Source: Roseomonas xinghualingensis (lineage in GTDB: Bacteria > Pseudomonadota > Alphaproteobacteria > Acetobacterales > Acetobacteraceae). Taken from it: a stretch of 7,863 nt of DNA. The stretch is from the NCBI RefSeq assembly GCF_025791835.1, contig NZ_JAOXLP010000075.1:1-7863 (forward strand). Reading direction: 5' to 3'. This document shows positions 1-6,667 of this stretch, one piece after another; position 1 is the stretch's first letter; each line of letters starts with the position of its first letter. The notes beneath the pieces are model-generated. The model was not told the DNA's origin. It saw only the letters and a program-made list of their open reading frames with translations, and made no database searches. A program made the position numbers and the translations under genes.

Positions 1-300
1 CGACGCTTGGAGCTCGGCTCGAACACGCGGCGTCGTTCGGGCTGAACCGTGAAGACCGCCTGCCATAGGGCATCCTCCCCCTCGCGGGTCAAAGATGCAC
101 CACTACTCCCCGGGACTGCACACCTAGAGGCCGTCCTGCGGCAGAGACTGCCACCGTCCCACCGGCCCCACCAACCTGACAAGACCCTTCGCTGCGCTTG
201 GCGCAGATGTTTCCGACCCGGCACTCTACACGGTCGTCTTCTCGCTCCGGAAGGCGGAGTTGGAGATCGGAAGGGTGGATGCCCTACTCTGAAGCTGCCA
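1..300. other. Region without an assignable gene; possible edge fragments
   Basis: I cannot assign a gene here. Three weak coding hints are visible. On the minus strand one frame is free of stops from position 506 down to the left edge, with possible GTG (224) and TTG (182, 92) starts; its last stretch reads EDALWQAVFTVQPERRRVFE and could be the beginning of a gene lying to the left. On the plus strand, the frame ending in TAG at 66-68 reads like the tail of a protein (LEHAASFGLNREDRLP). Also on the plus strand, a frame open from 128 ends in TGA at 290-292 and has a protein-like tail (SDPALYTVVFSLRKAELEIG). Open frames on both strands are expected in GC-rich DNA, so none is called as a gene. 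Sequence to the left would decide between them. Confidence 0.4.
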
Positions 301-579
301 CTACGTGCCAATGCCACCAAAGATCGCGGTGGCTGCGTCCTCAATCCCGTCCTGAATATCCTGCTCCCCAGTGCCGAAGCGAGTGGTGATTGCCCGACCG
401 CGCAGTGCGTCCACCTCGCGCTGGAGATCAAGGAGCAACCTCTCGGTCTGCTCGACGGTTCCCGCCCGTCGTATGTGGGTGACCACGACCTTAAGTGTCG
501 CCTCGACTACCAGCAGGGATCCCAGCAAAGCGTCGGCGGAGTTCTCGCGGTGCATCGAGTTCGGTTCTGCATCTCTCAT
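301..579 (-). CDS. Hypothetical 92-residue protein at the 3' end of the glycosyltransferase cluster
   Basis: I do not recognise the family and propose no function. The start is well supported: ATG at 579 follows GGGAGG with a 5-base spacer. The product is small, with no signal peptide and no convincing membrane segment. Residues 15-35 are rich in Leu, Val and Ala. Residues 41-62 (VEQTERLLLDLQREVDALRG) have hydrophobic residues spaced as in an amphipathic helix or short coiled coil, suggesting an oligomer or a partner-binding protein. The C-terminus ends in a Gly-rich tail (FGGIGT). It lies 53 bases after the GT4 gene on the same strand, so it may be the last gene of that operon, although a short palindrome lies between them. 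A second in-frame ATG at 555 is less likely because it lacks the strong ribosome binding site. Confidence 0.55.
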   Translation of the reverse strand: MRDAEPNSMHRENSADALLGSLLVVEATLKVVVTHIRRAGTVEQTERLLLDLQREVDALRGRAITTRFGTGEQDIQDGIEDAATAIFGGIGT

Positions 580-584
580 GCTGT

Positions 585-590
585 CCTCCC
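585..590 (-). promoter_or_regulatory. Shine-Dalgarno GGGAGG for the 92-residue ORF
   Basis: Read on the minus strand, GGGAGG lies 5 bases before the ATG at 579. This is the main reason for accepting the small downstream ORF as a real gene and for choosing its first Met. Confidence 0.6.
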
Positions 591-602
591 GTCAGCAGGG
601 CG

Positions 603-612
603 CCCTTAAGGG
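603..612. repeat. 10-bp perfect palindrome CCCTTAAGGG
   Basis: A perfect palindrome sits between the GT4 stop and the start of the 92-residue ORF. It is too short, and lacks a following T-run on the minus strand, to be a convincing intrinsic terminator. A protein-binding site or chance occurrence is equally possible. Confidence 0.3.
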
Positions 613-632
613 GCTGTGACGATCTTCGCAGC

Positions 633-2174
633 TTAGCTTCGCCCGTACTCAGCCAAAAGCGTGTGCCCCGCCCGGCGCATGCTGCCATCTCCCGCAGCCG
701 TGTCAGTTACTACCTCCTCTCCGTAGAAGCGCATCAGCTCGGCCAAATGATCTTCCATCGACCGAATGGTGGTTGGTTTCCCCCAGAATGCCCCTAGCGG
801 AACATCACCGCCAATGAGGCGTCGGAGCTTCCTGCAGAAATCGCTCTTGGAGCCGGACCGAAAGACGAAATCGGGATTAGAGCCGATCTCCTGAGCTCCG
901 CCCCTGTCCGAGGTCAGGAGCGGGATGCCGCGCGCGGCCATCTCGATGGCAACCTGTGGCAGGTTGTCCTCCCACAGCGCAGGTACGACCCCTAGATTGA
1001 CCCCATTGAGGATGCTGTCCAGCGTCTTGTGCGAGTAACCATCGAAAATACGGATATCCCTGAACTTGTAAGCCATTCCGCGCAGGCGCTCGGCCACTCC
1101 ATGATCCCAGAGCGGGGCAGCGATGGTGAGGCTCACGCGCTTCGCCCACTCCTCGTGCAGCGAGAAAAGAGCTTCCAGAAGGAAATAGAAGCCTTTGTCG
1201 GCCCTCATATAGCCGAGGAAGGCGACATGGATGTGGTTCTGTGCGTCCGTAATTTTCCGGGACTTGAGGAAAGTGGGATACTGGGCGGTGCCGATATAGG
1301 ACACGTCCACCCGTTCCGCCGGTACGCCCCGGTCGACGAGCACCTGGCGCGTCCTTTCGGAGACGGCGATGACGCCGTCGAACACGTCTCGCGCAAGCTG
1401 GGTGTTCTCCTCCCGATAGCGCCGGTACTTGGTCGCTTCTGCCGCGCTGGTCACGACGATCCGCGGTGCGGCCCTGGCAGGGTTCACCTTTGTCGGAAGG
1501 TATCGCGGGAATCGGCGCCTCAACCTGAATGGGGCGCGCACGATCGCCTCGACGGCCTTGGCAGCCCTGCTGTTCGGCTCGACACGGAGATTGCGCAGGA
1601 TCGTCTCCAGCCGGCGCAGATTGATCGCAGCGGGTTGGAGGTCGTGGAACAGAACGCAGTTCACGCAGGAGCGTCCCTCGCGGTAGTCATCGCAGGCCTT
1701 GTGCTCGCGGTACCAGAGGTTCACCTGCGGGCATACGAGGTTGTAGTTGTGGGCCGTGAGGAGCAGCCGGGCCTTGGGATACTCCTTGCGCAAGGCCCGA
1801 AAGAATCCTGCGGAGAGTCCCTCAACGTTCTGGAAATGGAACACGTTGATCTCGCCGTACTTCTCGCGCAGCTGAGCCGGTATGTGATCGAGTCCGGGAT
1901 CCTCGTAGTAGCGCTCGATGTGATGGAAGCTGTAATGGGCCGGCGCCATGATGGGAGAGTTGACGATCACGGCGCGATCGAAGCCGTCATTCCCGGTGAT
2001 GAGGAAGGCCCTCCCTGTGCGTAGGCTGTATCGATCGCCGGAGCTCATGATGATTGGGGCGTGCCCCTGCTCCCTGAGCGCCCTGATCAGACTGTCCTGG
2101 TAGATTGCGACGCCGCCGCCCTGCTTGGCCTTCGGAGCGCCAGGCTGGACGAAGTTGTAGATGAGGATGCGCAT
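633..2174 (-). CDS. GT4-type (GT-B fold) glycosyltransferase
   Basis: A 513-residue glycosyltransferase with the two-domain layout of family GT4, expected to move a sugar from an activated nucleotide donor onto a glycan acceptor at the cytoplasmic face of the membrane. The N-terminal acceptor domain opens with RILIYNF and a Gly triplet at 19-21. Residues 148-173 hold four cysteines (148, 161, 170, 173, the last two as CVNC) after AHNYNLVCP, a Cys cluster seen in a subset of GT4 enzymes. The C-terminal donor domain starts near 315 with AFLGYMRADKGFYFLLEA and contains the family motif near 400-430 (DNLPQVAIEMAARGIPLL, then GGAQE). In the usual EX7E pair the first Glu appears as Asp403, with Glu411 second; Glu402 is adjacent. 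The ATG directly abuts the stop codon of the upstream GlfT2-like gene, implying translational coupling. Donor and acceptor are unknown. Confidence 0.9.
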   Translation of the reverse strand: MRILIYNFVQPGAPKAKQGGGVAIYQDSLIRALREQGHAPIIMSSGDRYSLRTGRAFLITGNDGFDRAVIVNSPIMAPAHYSFHHIERYYEDPGLDHIPAQLREKYGEINVFHFQNVEGLSAGFFRALRKEYPKARLLLTAHNYNLVCPQVNLWYREHKACDDYREGRSCVNCVLFHDLQPAAINLRRLETILRNLRVEPNSRAAKAVEAIVRAPFRLRRRFPRYLPTKVNPARAAPRIVVTSAAEATKYRRYREENTQLARDVFDGVIAVSERTRQVLVDRGVPAERVDVSYIGTAQYPTFLKSRKITDAQNHIHVAFLGYMRADKGFYFLLEALFSLHEEWAKRVSLTIAAPLWDHGVAERLRGMAYKFRDIRIFDGYSHKTLDSILNGVNLGVVPALWEDNLPQVAIEMAARGIPLLTSDRGGAQEIGSNPDFVFRSGSKSDFCRKLRRLIGGDVPLGAFWGKPTTIRSMEDHLAELMRFYGEEVVTDTAAGDGSMRRAGHTLLAEYGRS

Positions 2175-4118
2175 TCATACCTCCGAAGGGACGTTCGCGT
2201 CGGGCCGCGGCGATGTTGGTCGTCGTGGTGATGGAGGTGTGTGGGCAGCAGCGAACCTGTCCTGCCACCAAGCCCACCCGGAGAGGCGGGCATGGCAGGC
2301 GCGCCATGCCAGGGCCGAGGCCCGGAAGGAGAAGGCGTAGCGCAGGATGGCGTGTGCACCGCGTGTTGCGGACCGGCGGAACCGCTCCCGATCATACGTG
2401 TAGAGCCGAATGAAGGAGTTGCCGCTATCGGTGAGGAGGTAGCGGGGAAGCCCTCTCGCCTCGAACCAGAGCCAGCCCTCCACATCCAAGGCCGTGAGCC
2501 CGTCTCCGGTCTGCCGGGGCGCCGCGCGCCAGAGACCGGCCAGGACCCATAGGACAGTGAGCGCGGCCCATCTTGGTCCGGGTGCTCGGGGTGGTGCCCT
2601 GGCGGGGCAGGCGCCGCCGTCAAGGCACCTAGGGGCATGAAGAGATGCAAGTTCTACGATTTCGTCGTGAATGGCGTCAGCGGGTCGCTCCAGGACATTG
2701 GGCCCCGTCAAGAAGTCACCGATGGCGCGCAGGAGCAGTTCCGCATGCATGTAGTCATGCTTGACCAGGCAGTCTGCCAATCGCCGCAGGAGCACCAACG
2801 GGGAGTCCAGGCGGGCCTTTTCCGGGTGGCAGGACGCGAAGATCAGACGATTGCGTAGGTCGTAATAGAGCTGCCATCCCGGCGGCTTGGCATAGAAGGG
2901 CTCATGCCAGACGGCCACTGGCGGAAGCGACACGGTCGGGACGCCCTGCGCCGTCAGACGGGCGCCGTATTCCACATCGTCGCCACGAATGAACACCGGT
3001 AGCGGGAGCCCGTGCCTCTGGAATGCTTCCGCGGGGATGGCGCAGTACCACCACCCGTTGAACTGGACCGGCGCCTCCTCAGCAAGCATGTCGAGACTAG
3101 GCCCGCCGGCCAGGGCAAGTCCTCGGTGGGCGGGGCGCAGGATGTTCTTACGACTGATCGCCGACCCCGCCTCGCAAACCGTCGCTGGACGGAGCAGGTC
3201 GAGCATGGCACCGCCAACCACGGTGGGGCTGGTGGTCCGGGCCAGGAAAGCATGGGTCGGCACCAGAACGGACGGATCGATCTCGATATCGTCGTCCATG
3301 AAGAGGACATGCGTGCTCCGGCCCTCGCGGATCAACTCCATCGCCGCCCTGGTGAAGCCCCCTGTGCCGCCCAGATTGGGCTGCTCGAAAACCCGGATCG
3401 CGGGTTCCCTGGCCAGGAGGGCAGCCATGGCGGGGTTCTGGAAGTGCGCGCCCTGGTTCACCACGGCGATGCTCGGGCGGGCCCAGCGGTAGTAGGGAGA
3501 TGCCACGATCCGGCATAAGTTGGCGGCGAGGGTGTCCTCACGGTTGAAGGTGCAGAGCCCGATCCCCAGGGAAAACCCCTGGCGCAAGGGCGTGTTGGTT
3601 ACGTAGCGTCCCCCTCGCAGGACCGCATGGCCGGAGGCACAGGCGAGCACGAAGAAGAGCCGCCCCTCGCTGTCCTGATCATCCGCGTGGGGAGCCGGCA
3701 CCAAGCGCCCCTCGACTGGATTGAGAGCGACAGTAGCCTTCCCCGATGCAACAGGATTGCCGTCCCTGGACCGGTACCACTGCAAGACGACCAGTCCGCT
3801 GCCGAACAGGCGAAGCGCGATACCGCCCAGGGGGGCGTGGCGCGACCAATGCCGTTCGTAGAAGGAGTTGAGGTAGGTATCGAAAGACACGCGCGCGCCC
3901 GGTCCGAAGACAAGGCCAGATTCGCCGGTGGCCACGATTGGATCCTGAAGCACCTGATAACGTAGTCCCGCCCCCCCAGGCCCAGGCGACAGGCAGAGGA
4001 CCTGGATGACTTCTTCCCTGAGTTCCGGCTCCCGCCATGGCTCCAACGTCGCTTCCGCGCAAGGTGCGGCGAGCATTGACCCGCGGACTGCCCTCTCTGA
4101 ACGGAGGTCCTGCATCAT
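2175..4118 (-). CDS. GlfT2-like polymerising galactofuranosyltransferase (GT2 family)
   Basis: A 647-residue GT2-family enzyme with the architecture of mycobacterial GlfT2 (about 637 residues), which elongates a galactofuranan from UDP-galactofuranose on a lipid-linked acceptor at the inner membrane face. The N-terminal 180 residues form the expected beta-rich accessory domain (YLNSFYERHWSRHAPLGG at 82-99). The GT-A core starts near 183 with SLGIGLCTFNRED and continues with NLGGTGGFTRA (248-258). The metal-binding triad is DDD at 275-277 (FMDDDIEIDPS). An acceptor-side Trp pair lies in NGWWYCAIP (354-362), the probable catalytic base in FIRGDD (Asp380/381), and the metal-ligand His in VWHEP (His405). 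Their spacing closely follows GlfT2. A Pro/Ala linker near 505-515 precedes a hydrophobic stretch and a basic C-terminus. I chose the ATG at 4118 because it forms an ATGA overlap with the upstream stop; ATG 4115 is adjacent and also possible. The actual sugar specificity is inferred. Confidence 0.85.
   Translation of the reverse strand: MMQDLRSERAVRGSMLAAPCAEATLEPWREPELREEVIQVLCLSPGPGGAGLRYQVLQDPIVATGESGLVFGPGARVSFDTYLNSFYERHWSRHAPLGGIALRLFGSGLVVLQWYRSRDGNPVASGKATVALNPVEGRLVPAPHADDQDSEGRLFFVLACASGHAVLRGGRYVTNTPLRQGFSLGIGLCTFNREDTLAANLCRIVASPYYRWARPSIAVVNQGAHFQNPAMAALLAREPAIRVFEQPNLGGTGGFTRAAMELIREGRSTHVLFMDDDIEIDPSVLVPTHAFLARTTSPTVVGGAMLDLLRPATVCEAGSAISRKNILRPAHRGLALAGGPSLDMLAEEAPVQFNGWWYCAIPAEAFQRHGLPLPVFIRGDDVEYGARLTAQGVPTVSLPPVAVWHEPFYAKPPGWQLYYDLRNRLIFASCHPEKARLDSPLVLLRRLADCLVKHDYMHAELLLRAIGDFLTGPNVLERPADAIHDEIVELASLHAPRCLDGGACPARAPPRAPGPRWAALTVLWVLAGLWRAAPRQTGDGLTALDVEGWLWFEARGLPRYLLTDSGNSFIRLYTYDRERFRRSATRGAHAILRYAFSFRASALAWRACHARLSGWAWWQDRFAAAHTPPSPRRPTSPRPDANVPSEV
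2180..2184 (-). promoter_or_regulatory. Shine-Dalgarno GGAGG for the GT4 gene
   Basis: GGAGG on the minus strand lies 5 bases before the ATG at 2174, inside the last codons of the upstream gene. It fixes the start at 2174 and argues against the out-of-frame ATG at 2178. Confidence 0.7.
4115..4118 (-). other. ATGA start/stop overlap
   Basis: The ATG of the GlfT2-like gene overlaps the TGA of the GlfT1-like gene by four bases. The upstream Shine-Dalgarno is weak (GGTGGA), so re-initiation by the terminating ribosome is likely and should keep the two transferases in fixed proportion. Confidence 0.75.
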
Positions 4119-5116
4119 TCCACCAGCGGCACCGGCCGACCCTCCGTCTGCGGAGTTGCGGGCAGGCGGGAGACGGGAGGCTCGTAGGGCCGGAAGTCTT
4201 CCCGCCATCCCCGGCGCATGAGGCCCAGCCAGCACCCCAGTCCCCGCCAGTCGCCCCGTCTGTGGGCCAGGAAGTACCAAGGATAGCGCAGGATATCGGT
4301 CAGGGCATGGCAGACCAGCTTGTGCCGGCGCAGGAGATACCCCCGGTTGCGGAAGAAGCAGTGTTGCTTGAGCGCCCCTTGCGGCACTACCGCGTTGAGG
4401 TACCCACGCAGGATCGGGAAGGTCTCCGGCATTCCCGAGGGATGGCGGAACGCGACCTCGGGAATTGTCACAATCAGGCCGCCGCTCCGCCGGACCCGGT
4501 GCAGGAAGTCGATCTCGTCGCCGCGCAGGAACAGGCGGTAATCTGGGATGCCGTATCGCGCGAAGGCCTCGTCCCGGATAAGGGCGCCATTGAAGAGATG
4601 AGCGAAATGCTCGATCACGCCGCTCCCGTCCAGGTCGCGCCGAAGCATCGTGCGGCGGCTTCTGATCGGATAGGGAAAGGCCAGCACGTCGCGATCGTTG
4701 ATGTCAACGACCACCGGGGACGTCACGTCGGCTTCGAGACGGGTGCTTCTTGAGAGCAGGACAGACAGGCAGTCCGCCCCTTCGGGTAGGCCATCGTCGT
4801 CCATGAGCCAGACATGGGTGGCCCCCTCCGACAGGGCAGTGAGTATCCCCAGGGCGAAGCCTCCTGCACCACCGAGGTTGCGAGTACAAGCGATGCGGCG
4901 GACGCCGGGGTGCTGGGCCACAACGGCAGCCGTCTCGGGCATGCCGCCATTGTCGATCACAAGGACGAAATCCGCCTGCCGACTCTGATCTCTAAGAGAC
5001 TGCAGGAGGAGGCCGAGATCGTGCGGGCGGTCCAAGGTGACGACGACCACCGCGATCCTCAGCGTAGCATCGCCTGGATAGCCAATCCCGGCCGAGAGCG
5101 ATTGATCAGCGCACAC
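4115..5116 (-). CDS. GlfT1-like family 2 glycosyltransferase
   Basis: A 333-residue single-domain GT-A glycosyltransferase of family 2. The nucleotide-binding start is LRIAVVVVTLDRPHDL (19-34), followed by VLVIDNGG (51-58) and RNLGGAGGFALG (79-90), a signature shared by GlfT1-like galactofuranosyltransferases and some rhamnosyltransferases. The metal-binding motif is WLMDDD (Asp106-108). FNGALI (175-180) and FLRGDEIDF (196-204, probable base Asp200/Glu201) form the acceptor side, and FRHPSG holds His225. The C-terminal third is basic and aromatic, suggesting membrane association. Mycobacterial GlfT1 is about 304 residues and adds the first galactofuranose residues to a lipid-linked linker; lying directly before a GlfT2-like gene fits that order of action. 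The start is GTG at 5116, with GAGAGG 5 bases upstream; no in-frame ATG precedes the conserved core. Rhamnosyltransferase activity is the main alternative. Confidence 0.85.
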   Translation of the reverse strand: MCADQSLSAGIGYPGDATLRIAVVVVTLDRPHDLGLLLQSLRDQSRQADFVLVIDNGGMPETAAVVAQHPGVRRIACTRNLGGAGGFALGILTALSEGATHVWLMDDDGLPEGADCLSVLLSRSTRLEADVTSPVVVDINDRDVLAFPYPIRSRRTMLRRDLDGSGVIEHFAHLFNGALIRDEAFARYGIPDYRLFLRGDEIDFLHRVRRSGGLIVTIPEVAFRHPSGMPETFPILRGYLNAVVPQGALKQHCFFRNRGYLLRRHKLVCHALTDILRYPWYFLAHRRGDWRGLGCWLGLMRRGWREDFRPYEPPVSRLPATPQTEGRPVPLVE

Positions 5117-5202
5117 TGTGGCCTCTCATCCGGTATGACCGAAGAAAGCATCATGGCCGAAAGGCGGGCGCGCACTATTTCATTTGTTAGGTTTCCTTGT
5201 CC

Positions 5203-5221
5203 GGTCACTGCCCCCGTGACC
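5203..5221. repeat. Inverted repeat GGTCAC-N7-GTGACC
   Basis: A perfect 6-bp inverted repeat with a 7-base C-rich loop lies about 90 bases before the GlfT1-like start. No U-tract follows on the minus strand, so an intrinsic terminator is unlikely. A dimeric regulator site or a leader hairpin is possible. Confidence 0.35.
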
Positions 5222-5315
5222 CGCACGAGCCACTGACACATTATCCGGGCGGCCTTGGTCGGAGGATCCGCGCCGTCAGTAAGTAGCGCCCGATTCGACC
5301 GCGCTCCCGGGAAGC

Positions 5316-5335
5316 CGCGCACCTACGCGCACCTA
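5316..5335. repeat. Perfect tandem repeat of CGCGCACCTA (2 copies)
   Basis: Two identical 10-bp units lie head to tail, about 200 bases upstream of the transferase operon and 30 bases past the methyltransferase stop. A 10-bp period is close to one helical turn, as in direct-repeat operators of response regulators. Whether it is functional cannot be told from one sequence. Confidence 0.5.
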
Positions 5336-5365
5336 ACGGGGATGATGGGGTCTGCTCACGGTTAC

Positions 5366-6211
5366 TCACCCCGACCGGATGCCCATTCCGATCCCCATCC
5401 AGGTAGCCTGGGAATGCCTAAACTCGCAGACCGTCATTGATGCGGCCTGTGTCGTCCTGAACTCGGACCAGAACCGCGCCGGTCCGCCGTCGAGATGGTT
5501 GAATTCGTGGCCATGGATATCATGGAAGGCAACCACCTGCCGCGCGTGCTGCCCAAGGCAAAGATAGTCCATTTGTACGCCACCATATGAGTGGTCACCA
5601 TCAATGAACACCAAGTCGAACATGCGGCCTTCGAAGTCCCGTGACGTCGCCGGCACGTGCTTAATCAGGTTCAAATGCTCCTTGAAGAGTTCGAAGCCCA
5701 GTGTGTGATCCTCGACATCGACCATGTAGTACTCGACATCCGGGTTGATCCGCTGAAGGACAGCGCAGGTCAGATAGCTGGACGCACCATGCCACACTCC
5801 TATCTCAATGGCCGTCTTTATGGTCTTCATCCTAACGAGCATCATGAGGAAGTCTGCGAATTCCGTCGGGATCTGCATCACGCCGAACTTGGACACGTTC
5901 CTCCAGTGCATGAACTGCCACATCTCCGGCCATTCATTGTACGGGATCCCGAATTCGCGAATACGGTCGAGAATGAACGTCCGCGACGTGATCTCATGGT
6001 CCGCACAGTGAAGGATCATCTGCACCGCACCGAGGGCACGTTCGAGAACACGTTGCGTACTCTCGTCGACAGCTTCCTCGTTCTGTTCAGATTGGACGCA
6101 CCCCTCCAGGACTTGCGGGTCCGCCTGCGGGGCCTGCGAGGCCTCTTCCTCTTTGGTTCTCCTCAAGCTGGTGACTGCGTTGACGATCCCCTTCACCGCT
6201 CCACTAATCAT
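5366..6211 (-). CDS. Class I SAM-dependent methyltransferase
   Basis: A 281-residue protein whose C-terminal half is a Rossmann-fold methyltransferase transferring a methyl group from S-adenosylmethionine, probably cytoplasmic. Motif I is TAIEIGVWHGASS (133-145); the ribose-binding acidic residue lies in YYMVDVED (161-168, Asp165 or Asp168); FDLVFIDGDHSYGG (198-211) and VVAFHDIHGHEF (226-237) are typical of the Methyltransf_24 and CmcI-like group. Residues 15-60 are polar and rich in Glu and Gln, likely a flexible linker, and 60-125 are helical. I chose ATG 6211 over the farther ATG at 6319 because GGGAGG precedes it by 9 bases and the extra 36 residues look non-coding. Next to three glycosyltransferases, methylation of a glycan (capping or O-methylation) is a reasonable inference; the substrate is not visible in the sequence. 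Confidence 0.85.
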   Translation of the reverse strand: MISGAVKGIVNAVTSLRRTKEEEASQAPQADPQVLEGCVQSEQNEEAVDESTQRVLERALGAVQMILHCADHEITSRTFILDRIREFGIPYNEWPEMWQFMHWRNVSKFGVMQIPTEFADFLMMLVRMKTIKTAIEIGVWHGASSYLTCAVLQRINPDVEYYMVDVEDHTLGFELFKEHLNLIKHVPATSRDFEGRMFDLVFIDGDHSYGGVQMDYLCLGQHARQVVAFHDIHGHEFNHLDGGPARFWSEFRTTQAASMTVCEFRHSQATWMGIGMGIRSG

Positions 6212-6667
6212 CGGCGTCGCCCTCCCTGATCCCTCCCACCAAAGAGGCCCTCTCCGGCTGAACGCAGCGACCGTATGTCGAAACAGGCAGCACAGGTGGG
6301 CAGCAGGCTCTCCATTCAAGGACAGAACTCAATTCCGCCATCAGTCAGTTGCCCGAGTGCAGCCAGATGCGCAGGGTTTAGCGCTCGAGTTCACCGGAAT
6401 AGCTTTACAGCTTCACCATTGGGCTGTTGTTGACGGCGGCAACTGACAGTTCTGCGTGACACCAGGCTATCCGAGCCCAGGGAGCCGTTGATCTCACCAA
6501 CGAAGCGGCGCAGATTGCTCCACGGTACGCCATATCCATCTACGGTCTCCTATATAGACAGCGGACAGAGAGAGCTCCCGCGATACACGGCAGTCAACAA
6601 CGTATGTTTTATTTGCTCCGCTTGGCATCGGCCTCATGACAGCTGCCGCCTGCCACTAACCCGGAGC
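6212..6667. other. Intergenic region between the methyltransferase and the IS cluster
   Basis: About 450 bases without a gene I can support. It is less GC-rich than its surroundings and should hold the methyltransferase promoter, but no convincing -35/-10 pair is visible at proper spacing. TATATA occurs at 6551-6556 and TTGACT (minus strand) at 6592-6597, too far apart to work together. A 44-codon minus-strand frame (6539->6405) has an AGGAG-like site but no other support. Confidence 0.4.
6221..6226 (-). promoter_or_regulatory. Shine-Dalgarno GGGAGG deciding the methyltransferase start
   Basis: GGGAGG on the minus strand ends 9 bases before the ATG at 6211. It favours the 281-residue form over the 317-residue form that would begin at 6319. 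Confidence 0.6.

Larger units (their letters stand above)
5117..5365. promoter_or_regulatory. Spacer before the glycosyltransferase operon, likely holding its promoter
   Basis: This gap separates the methyltransferase stop from the GTG start of the GlfT1-like gene. It contains a comparatively AT-rich segment (about 5176-5200) in otherwise GC-rich DNA, a 6-bp-stem hairpin and a perfect tandem 10-bp repeat. I cannot place a convincing -35/-10 pair, and no T-run terminator follows the methyltransferase. It may therefore carry an independent promoter for the transferases or simply be an untranslated part of one long transcript. Confidence 0.35.

Noticed and set aside
603..614. Intrinsic terminator between the GT4 gene and the 92-residue ORF
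   Set aside because: The palindrome is only 10 bp, has no proper loop and is not followed by a T-run on the minus strand.
1029..2024. A 331-codon plus-strand open frame
   Set aside because: It lies entirely antisense to the well-supported GT4 gene and shows no recognisable domain; typical of GC-rich shadow frames.
4119..4280. A longer form of the GlfT2-like gene starting at 4280 (701 codons)
   Set aside because: The added 54 residues overlap the end of the GlfT1-like gene by more than 160 bases and look like shadow translation; the ATGA junction at 4118 gives a natural start.
4037..4753. A 238-codon plus-strand open frame
   Set aside because: It is antisense to the GlfT1-like gene and the start of the GlfT2-like gene, Pro/Ala/Gln-rich without motifs, and lacks a Shine-Dalgarno sequence.
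6212..6319. N-terminal extension of the methyltransferase to ATG 6319
   Set aside because: The extra residues are unlike methyltransferase sequence and the good ribosome binding site precedes 6211.
6405..6539. A 44-codon minus-strand frame with GGAGA 6 bases before its ATG
   Set aside because: Composition is not protein-like, no recognisable motif is present, and a single short frame with a chance Shine-Dalgarno match is expected in a gap of this size.
6551..6597. TATATA and TTGACT as a minus-strand promoter
   Set aside because: The two boxes are about 35 bases apart, twice the normal spacing, and no better partner is seen.
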